Below, in pieces: positions 28,323 through 34,442 of a DNA stretch of 34,442 nt. The stretch is from contig SSNU01000216.1 in assembly GCA_012064415.1 (NCBI GenBank), positions 20,279-54,720 of the forward strand. Direction: 5' to 3'. This stretch comes from Gyrodactylus bullatarudis (Eukaryota; Platyhelminthes; Monogenea; Gyrodactylidea; Gyrodactylidae). The first letter of the stretch is position 1; each line of letters starts with the position of its first letter. Under the pieces are notes generated by a model, which saw only the letters and a program-made list of their open reading frames with translations, searched no databases and had not been told where the DNA came from. Both the position numbers and the translations under genes were made by a program.

Positions 28323-29908
28323 CAAAAAAACATGTTCAAAAATGTAAAAATCCAATTGCTGATAAATTTGATATTAATGAATAAATAAAATTCGTAAAAA
28401 TTGTTCCTTAGCCTTAGAGTTGGTGAGAAGTAGAGGAAAAATTGATTAGGGAAATACTCAAATTCTATTGGTTGTTGGTTTTCATTTATTCTATTGGTCA
28501 TCTGAAGAGGAGCTAAGAGGTATAAATATTATTCTGGTAGTAAATATATTCATCTAGTGAGCCGTCATGTTTGTAAATAACTGTAGACTCTTTCCTCACC
28601 AAATGATAATTATAATTTCGCTCCCTACCTCTCCTCGTCAACATCAACTCAAAAAGTAAAACTGATCAACCAATCAGAAATAAAAGCTTCATAACTACAT
28701 ATTCGAATGCCTCACATATTAATTCGACTACTATATGCTCAGTTTAACCTTTAACAGAAAATTGAGAGTGATCTCAATTTCCGAAACTATGTGGAATCAA
28801 TATTTCTTCTCTCTACTTCTCCCTTCAACCAGGGTTAAATAAACATTCATCATTCCAATGGATTATATATTTATATTATTATATCCCTGATAATTACTAT
28901 AATATCCTAGGTTAAAAACAATAGATCGGACATTAGAATTTTTTGTGTTGGTTAATCGAATTTTTCACATTTATTAAATACCGGTTTAATAATCTGACGA
29001 AAACCAGCTTTAATAACAAAATATCATCTGACTACTGAATATTTTTATGAACAGTTTTAAAAAAAATCGATAGGAATATTTTATTTTAATCTATTCTCAG
29101 TAATACTATTTGTAAGCGAGGAATGTAACCGCAAGTCCTTATCATATTGAATATTCTTACTATTTATACAGATTTCGAATTCTTTCGATTTTTATCTAAA
29201 AAGAAACCTTTTAGTTATAGTTAGTTTTACTATGGAAAGAGAGTATAATGATAGTTTAATAAGTTTCTTAGATATCAAACTAAACAGAAAATGACAAATA
29301 TCTTCATTTTGTTAGTATTAATCAGATTTTAAGTTGGCTAGGTGATCTTGGCTAGAGAATACGGAGGATTGCTAGTCCAGAAGAAGTATCGAATATAATA
29401 GTGATTTTAAAGTCTTGTTTGATGTAAAATGGTTATCCAGCTCGACATATGGGCAAGATCATTAAACGAACGTGGAATTTGTTTAGTATTCTTATATTCT
29501 TCAACTATTTCATTGAAAATTGTAAACTATTATTTTTCATTAAAGTTTGACTAAAGCCTTCCTTTGAGAAATGTAAATTATTTATATCTTTTTACATATT
29601 TCTACATTCTTAATTCACATTATATAAATAGGAACATGATATTGAGATTAAGGGAAATTGGCAGTTTATAAATAACAAGTAAAATGAGATCTTTTCAAAA
29701 ATGGTTGAAATTTAATCACTGGGGCAGTAACTCAGAGGGCGTATTTCTCAGAAAAATTGGCAAATATGTTAGTATACCGAACAAATTGCTAGTAGGTTGA
29801 TTGTCTAAAAACTATAGTTAGATTTTTACGATATTTATCAAAAAAAATTCTTGGTATAAAAGTATCAAATTTATTCAACTTCTATTCGCATACAATATAT
29901 AAATACAT
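28323..29908. other. 1.6 kb AT-rich DNA without recognised features
   Basis: Read on both strands; only short, low-complexity open frames. No hammerhead core, RT motif or terminal repeat seen. Confidence 0.45.
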
Positions 29909-30343
29909 AACAAGGTTAATTCCAAAAATCACCCCAGAGGAAAAAAATTTCCAAAAATCTCCCAAAATTTTCTGATAATCACCCGAAAATTTTCAAAAGA
30001 AAAGACTTAATAATAAAATACTAAATAGATAAATAACAAGCAATAATTATATTGAACACTAAATTTCATTACATTTTTTTTCAGTTTTTAATTTTTTACG
30101 GCTTTTACATGGTCTTCCACGTTTTTTTTATTCTGTAGCCATCAAGTTCTGACTCTATCAGATTTTCGACGTCACACAGCATGATATCCATTAATCATTG
30201 CAAAACTACAAGAGCATTGGAGTTTATTGAAATTAACGACTCTTCGTTTCGTAACTGAGGCCGACCGTTAATGAAGACATGTTTCGAATAATAACGAATA
30301 TCTTAATGATAATCTCATCAAATTATGAATTTTTCTCCTACCC

Positions 30344-30562
30344 CTCCATCACTCTATGAATTTGTTGAAAGGAGCCGAAGCTTATCTCATAAACTTAGAA
30401 AAGCCTAATCTATGTGTACAAAAGAACCATGTTAAGCCAATGAATCTTCCAAAGGCAACACCAAAAATCCAATCATCCTCCCAACCCCCCTCAAAGAAAA
30501 GAATGAGAGTCGAAGTAGAAGTGAACAGACAAATTACTGACTTCTATACTCACACACAATGA
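30344..30562 (+). pseudogene. PLE family A endonuclease C-terminus
   Basis: 5'-truncated copy beginning at LLKGAEAYLINLEKPNLCVQ (end of GIY-YIG), then KNHVKPMNLPKA, a Ser/Pro linker, KKRMRVEVEV and the final NRQITDFYTHTQ with TGA at 30,560-30,562. It matches the end of the copy at 24,173-25,300. Its tail I-T-D-F-Y is nearly the M-T-D-F-Y of the classic p21 PIP box. Confidence 0.82.
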
Positions 30563-30779
30563 AGTGTTAATGTGATTTTGAAAAGAACTCAATTATAAAT
30601 TTAACATTTAATTATAACCTTTCCTTATTGTAATTATCGATGTACCTTTTGTAAAATTCTGATCTATTTTTATAAAAAAATCAGTCAACCCTGGAAACAG
30701 GGATTGACCAACCAGAATCAAAAGAAAATGTTAACCAATGAATCTTTAATTGTAATTCTCTGCAAATATGTACTTATAT

Positions 30780-30829
30780 GGCATGTATCACACTGATGAG
30801 TATGCCCGAAATAAAGGCCTTATTTGTGA
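30780..30829 (+). ncRNA. Hammerhead ribozyme, family A
   Basis: GGCAU, UCACA, CUGAUGA, loop GUAUGCCC, GAAA, helix III (AUAA/UUAU with AGGCC loop), UGUGA. Intact core; U at the cleavage position. The helix III loop differs from the 25,514 copy (GGCC against GAUC), with pairing kept. Confidence 0.8.
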
Positions 30830-30861
30830 AATAACTGGCATCATCTTCTTCTTTCCACATT

Positions 30862-30921
30862 ATGACCACGGTGACTCAGCTCAAAACCGATGTTCATAGA
30901 CATCTTTCAGACCAGTCATAA
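30862..30921 (+). CDS. PLE family-A leader peptide ORF (second copy)
   Basis: ATG ~36 nt after the hammerhead; MTTVTQLKTDVHRHLSDQS, stop at 30,919-30,921. Pattern shared with 25,599. Ends where the host TIR-element sequence resumes. Confidence 0.45.
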   Translation: MTTVTQLKTDVHRHLSDQS

Positions 30922-32564
30922 ATTACTATACCCCGAATATATGAATTTATTGTTCGTAAAAAATATTAAAACTAATTTTGTCAGTTAATTGGTTATAATT
31001 AATAGTATTGAGGGAAATAATTGTGATTTTTGGAGATTTTTTTCCTTTGGGGTGATTTTTGGAAAAAAAATTTTTCTCGGGGTGATTTTTGGAATTAACC
31101 CTGTTTAATATATATTTTTTGGAATTCTTATTCTTTGACTAAAATATCTCATCCTTGAGAAAAAAATTTTCACTTAGGAAAGATACACAAAGTCTATTAT
31201 CTCGAGTATCATAAGGCTTAGAAGTGCAAAATTTAGTATTAAAAAAAAACAAAAGCTTCTGTCACCAATGTTGCATATTTAGATAATTATAATCTCATTA
31301 TCGAGTATTTTACTACCTTCAAGTCATTTTTTCAACCAGTTGATCACTATTTATTCATATTTAAAGTTTATTAATTTTTTTAATAGGACCAAGTCCTAGC
31401 AGGGATACAGTTTCTAGCTATTTTTTAGCTTAGAATACAATATTTATTCAGTAAAATTTTTGTTGGAATTCAAAAGAGCAATTATGTATCAGTGATCATT
31501 ATTGATTACACTTCCTGCTGTGATGAATTAGATCCAACAGGTGAGCTTAGACTTGAGATTATATTTTTTTATCTAAAAAGGAGACATATATTTTTATATG
31601 GGTTAACAGGCTTTAAGTGATCTAGATAAATATAGAATATGAACAAGTTAGTAAAGTCTCAATAAAGTCTTAATGTACTTGTGAAACTCATTACTTCTAG
31701 ATATATATACATTTTTCATAGTTAAGGAAATGAGTAATACTTTTTTTTGGTTTTAGTTGAGGAATCTCGTTGATTTCCACAAATTTATAGAAATATTTTT
31801 AAAAGAATTTCACGAAGCTTGAAAAAGTGATAAAAAGTCTTATTGTTAATTAATTCATTTTTTGAGTATTTAATGCTTAAAAATATTAATTCTTGATATA
31901 TATTCTTAAATAATATATTTATGATGAAGTTTGAAAATGTTAATAAATTATTTATATTATATTTTTATCACTTAACAATCAAGGGATATATTACAAAATA
32001 TAAGATCTCTACTTTCTGTATATTTTCTTTTGAAAAGTTTTATTCCGAATTCACAATATGATTTTTACTGTTTTACTGAGACATGTCTACATAAATCTCA
32101 TTCTGACCATTGTTTTCATTTAGAAGGCTATAAATTTATTAGATCTGATAGAATTGGTGATAAACATGGTGGAATTTTATTATTTTTTAACAAAACTTTC
32201 AACCTTACATCATCTTAATACCACTTCAGTCAACAAAAATGAGCTCCTAAAGTGTCTGAAACAAAAACAACAAATATAGCCCTAATAACACAACCACTGA
32301 TGACTCCATCCTAATGAAACAGATTGATAATATAATTGATAAATACGTTGAGACTCAACTCAACATACTTGGTGATCTCAATCTTTCACACGAAGATTGG
32401 AATGGTCCCAAGACTATTTTAGGATCATATTTATTTAATTTAGGATTATCTCAAATAATCAATATACCCACCAGACAAAACAACATCCTTGGTTGTATAT
32501 TATAATCACTTAGGAGTTTTTGCCGAACTAACTTTTTCTGACGTCGAAATCATTGTAAATAAAA

Positions 32565-32670
32565 CTAACTGTCTCCAATGAAGAACCCATTGGGGATTCA
32601 GAAGTCAATTAAATATTTAGTGAAAAAGCTTATATATCACGGATCTCATCAGACTCTTACACCGGCTAGA
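32565..32670 (-). mobile_element. 106-bp decayed hammerhead mini-insertion with 8-bp TSD
   Basis: AAATAAAA at 32,557-32,564 and 32,671-32,678 flanks the insert. Without the insert and one repeat, the LINE frame runs on in register (VNK to NDTNKYFEF). The insert, read on the minus strand, is a family-B motif plus ~57 nt after the cleavage position. Confidence 0.6.
32620..32666 (-). ncRNA. Decayed hammerhead, family B
   Basis: Minus strand: GCCGG, AGAGU, CUGAUGA (intact), loop GAUCCGUG, then AUAU in place of GAAA; helix III AUAAGC-type partly kept. GAAA loss makes it inactive. Confidence 0.6.
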
Positions 32671-33322
32671 AAATAAAAATGACACCAACAAATACTTTGA
32701 GTTTACTGATTTTAACATAATAAAAGCTGTCACGAATATTAATGAAAATCTACTAAATGCTAGTAATTTTCTTAAGCAATATTTCAAAATATACTCACTA
32801 AAAAAAATTTATTACCTTACCTTTCCTTAAATATGAAAGATATATACATATATGTATATATATCTAGAAGTAATGAGTTTAACGAGTATATTAAATCACA
32901 ATTTAACTATGTCTTTTGAAATTTTGAGACTTTACTAACTTGTTCATATTCTATATTTATCTAAATCACTTAAAGCCTGTTAACCCATATAAAAATATAT
33001 GTCTCCTTTTTAGATAAAAAAATATAATCTCAAGTCTAAGCTCACCTGTTGGATCTAATTCATCACAGCAGGAAGTGTAATCAATAATGATCACTGATAC
33101 ATAATTGCTCTTTTGAATTCCAACAAAAATTTTACTGAATAAATATTGTATTCTAAGCTAAAAAAAGCCAGAAACTGTATCCCTGCTAGGACTTGGCCCT
33201 ATTAAAAAAATTAATAAACTTTAAATATGAATAAATAGTGATCAACTGGTTGAAAAAAAAAGACTTAAAATACTCTATAACGAGATTATAATTATCTAAA
33301 TATGCAACATTGGTGACAGAAG

Positions 33323-33358
33323 TTACTAATGGATGGATTTCTAAAGCGACAAAAATGA
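33323..33358 (+). pseudogene. PLE family-C ORF end (last 11 codons)
   Basis: LLMDGFLKRQK and TGA (33,356-33,358), matching the QIDGFLKRQK end at 23.8 kb, followed by the C-family CCTCCCCCCTCCCTG 3' UTR. A 5' truncation to the last dozen codons, at nearly the same point as the PLE-B arm at 21,672. Confidence 0.65.
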
Positions 33359-33469
33359 AGCAGCCTGGAAACAGGATCATCAAAAAAGAACACCTCCCCC
33401 CTCCCTGAGTTCCTTTTTATCCAATAGAAGAGCAGAAAAATTTGCAATGTAATAGTATATAATCAAAGC

Positions 33470-33518
33470 CAGGGATTAAGTCTGAAGAGACCCTTCGAAA
33501 TAAAACGTTTTTCACTTA
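33470..33518 (+). ncRNA. Hammerhead ribozyme, family C variant
   Basis: AGGG (33,471-33,474) pairs with CCCU in loop GACCCUUC; UAAGU, CUGAAGA, GAAA, helix III around AAAACGUUUU, cleavage C (33,513), ACUUA. Helix I has become UAAGU/ACUUA where other family-C copies have GAGU/ACUC: both strands changed together. Confidence 0.8.
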
Positions 33519-33545
33519 TTATTCGTTCGTTCTCCTATCTTCCTT

Positions 33546-33584
33546 ATGAGTCTAGACTCCAGTAATAGGAAATATCCTTGTTGA
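33546..33584 (+). pseudogene. PLE family-C leader peptide remnant
   Basis: ATG 32 nt after the hammerhead; MSLDSSNRKYPC then TGA. Start MSL[D/E] shared with the other C leaders; the rest is decayed. Beyond it, 33,585-33,785 shows nothing recognisable. Confidence 0.4.
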
Positions 33585-33785
33585 GTTTATCTTTTATGTT
33601 TTATCTCTTAGTTTTTTTGAATCCTATCATATTCACGATTGTAGAGATCTTTGATCTGATTTCGTGAATTTTCTTTCATTTTAACAGATCGAGACATAGA
33701 TAAGCATTTATTGAGTTTTTTTCAAGTGTGATGTTTTTCCTGTATACAAAGTTATTAAGATTATCTCTTTCTTTTTTAATCGTAG

Positions 33786-33890
33786 ATGAAATGAAATGAA
33801 AGGAAATTTATTTCAACAATTTATATGTTCTGTTTTATATTCATCATTTTCATATAAAAATAGTTATCATGTACAAAAATAATAATAAGT
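33786..33890 (-). mobile_element. LINE 3' end fragment
   Basis: On the minus strand an A/T-rich end with AAATAAATTTCC followed by (TTTCAT)n. It matches the LINE 3' ends at 14,104 and 12,092 with more divergence. Very short, 5'-truncated copy. Confidence 0.5.
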
Positions 33891-33983
33891 TAAAGGAAAA
33901 TAGAAAAAAGAAGAAAAATATTTTCATGTGTGTACAATAATAATTGAAATAGTTTTAATGAAATAAGATGATGCCAGATTATT

Positions 33984-34034
33984 TCACAAATAAAGATCTC
34001 TATTTCGGGCATACTCATCAGTGTGATACATGCC
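33984..34034 (-). ncRNA. Hammerhead ribozyme, family A
   Basis: Minus strand: GGCAU (34,034-34,030), UCACA, CUGAUGA, loop GUAUGCCC, GAAA, helix III AUAGAG/CUUUAU, UGUGA. Same sequence as the 25,514 motif, on the opposite strand. It lies 3' of the minus-strand PLE-A tail. Confidence 0.82.
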
Positions 34035-34228
34035 ATATAAATTCTAGTTAAACAAATAATAAAGTAGACCTTATTGGTCAAGATTTACAATTTTTCCAAT
34101 TGGTTCCTACCTGTTACCAGGTAAAGTTTGAAAATACATTGTTCTTTACATTTCAAGTGATAATAATTACAGTGTAAAATTGTTTAAAGTTTAGAAAATT
34201 GTTATTAAAATTGTGATAATTATGGTAA

Positions 34229-34442
34229 CTATTGAGTTTCTGTGAAGAATTGTGTTATTTGTAAATTTTTGTCTACCTCTTCTCGTCTTCTCTTCTTTGG
34301 AGGGGGTTGGGATGCAGGTAGATTTCTTTCCCTTGGTTTAGGTAAGCTCATTGGTTTTACATGATTTTTTTGGACACATAGATTTGGTTTGTGTTGATTG
34401 ATAAGGTATGCTTCAGCTGCTTTTAAGATGTAACCGTTTTTC
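34229..34442 (-). CDS. PLE family A endonuclease C-terminus (runs off the window)
   Basis: The open minus-strand frame enters from the window edge at KNGYILKAAEAYLINQHKPN and continues LCVQKNHVKPMSLPKPRERN, QPPPKKRRE and the tail NLQITQFFTETQ, with a TAG at 34,229-34,231. It is close to 25,072-25,300. About 195 nt of 3' UTR and then the family-A hammerhead follow. Whether the RT is intact lies outside the window. No stop or frameshift is seen in the visible part. Confidence 0.82.
   Translation of the reverse strand, partial: KNGYILKAAEAYLINQHKPNLCVQKNHVKPMSLPKPRERNLPASQPPPKKRRREEVDKNLQITQFFTETQ

Larger units (their letters stand above)
29909..31105. mobile_element. Terminal-inverted-repeat element hosting a PLE-A tail
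   Basis: The ends are inverted copies of AACA[A/G]GGTTAATTCC followed by AAAAATCACCCC (29,909-29,935 and 31,079-31,105). Behind them lie further imperfect copies of CCAAAAATC[A/T]CCC on both sides. The left interior (30,090-30,240, minus strand) shows fragments such as DVENLIESELDGYRIKK and, one base off, KKRGRPCKSRKK (AT-hook-like). These might be remnants of a transposase, but I do not recognise it. A family-A PLE end sits in the middle. I could not find a convincing target-site duplication. Confidence 0.45.
31985..32815 (+). pseudogene. LINE endonuclease domain fragment
   Basis: Reads LQNIRSLLSVYFLLKSFIPN, QYDFYCFTETCLHK (the T-E-T catalytic-type block of apurinic-like LINE endonucleases), GYKFIRSDRIGDKHGGILLF, a shift, LNILGDLNLSHEDWNGP, INIPTRQNNIL, a shift, HLGVFAELTFSDVEIIVNK. 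A 106-bp insertion (32,565-32,670) follows, then NKYFEFTDFNIIKAVTNINEN to about 32,815. Same family as the plus copy at 12.2 kb (GKYFEFADFNTIKAV). RT absent; several stops. Confidence 0.8.
31256..33322. mobile_element. 2.1-kb structure with ~0.5-kb inverted arms
   Basis: Left arm 31,256-31,730 and right arm 32,822-33,322 are inverted copies with small indels, starting at CTTCTGTCACCAATG. The 1.1-kb centre contains a LINE endonuclease fragment. No transposase is visible in the arms. It could be a foldback-type element or an inverted duplication into which a LINE piece was trapped. The right arm abuts a PLE-C tail directly. Confidence 0.55.

Noticed and set aside
1..34442. CRISPR arrays, bacterial operons, rRNA or host genes
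   Set aside because: No regularly spaced repeats, no ribosome-binding-site-led operons, no rRNA-like blocks and no intact non-TE frame of convincing length.

Overview
This window looks like a non-coding, repeat-dominated stretch of an AT-rich invertebrate (metazoan) nuclear genome. No host gene is supported. Nearly every recognisable open frame is a fragment of a transposable element, most of them frameshifted or truncated. There are no bacterial-type operons, and the element mix (Penelope-like elements with GIY-YIG endonucleases, LINEs with an apurinic-type endonuclease, piggyBac, Merlin and a KRBA2-type integrase) is typical of animals. The sequence does not allow the species to be named.

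Layout. 0.5-2.0 kb: a Penelope-like element (PLE) endonuclease fragment on the minus strand, and a decayed PLE 5' end on the plus strand. 2-5.1 kb: no recognisable gene. 5.1-7.2 kb: a broken piggyBac transposase. 7.6-9.2 kb: a broken KRBA2-type integrase on the minus strand, split by a 228-bp insertion that has solo-LTR features. 9.3-10.4 kb: a Merlin (IS1595-type) transposase whose two halves face opposite ways, which fits one inversion. 10.3-16.8 kb: LINE ORF1, a plus-strand LINE endonuclease/RT copy and a minus-strand LINE RT copy meeting tail to tail, with PLE end pieces between them. 17.6-30.9 kb: a dense nest of PLE pieces from three families, called A, B and C here. 29.9-31.1 kb: a terminal-inverted-repeat element holding a PLE-A tail. 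31.3-33.3 kb: a structure with inverted arms of about 0.5 kb around a LINE endonuclease fragment. 33.3-34.4 kb: PLE-C and PLE-A ends.

The unifying system is the PLE one. Eighteen hammerhead-ribozyme motifs (both strands, intact and decayed) sit at PLE ends. Each family has its own stem sequences, but all share the CUGANGA...GAAA core, a helix I, a palindromic helix III, and a 5-nt segment upstream of helix I that is complementary to the helix II loop. This last pairing changes in a compensated way between families: GGCAU/AUGCC, GUCGG/CCGAC, CCGGG/CCCGG, CCAGG/CCUGG. At most ends the ribozyme is followed within about 15-40 nt by the ATG of a short conserved leader peptide. At the other end of the element, all three families finish in a basic patch plus a PCNA-binding (PIP-box-like) tail of the form [Q/N]-x-x-[I/M]-x-x-[F/Y]-[F/Y/L/M].

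Two very short insertions (119 and 106 bp) consist of little more than a family-B hammerhead. Each is flanked by a target-site duplication, and each interrupts a reading frame that becomes continuous again without it. Two further PLE copies are flanked by inverted copies of their own terminal repeat.
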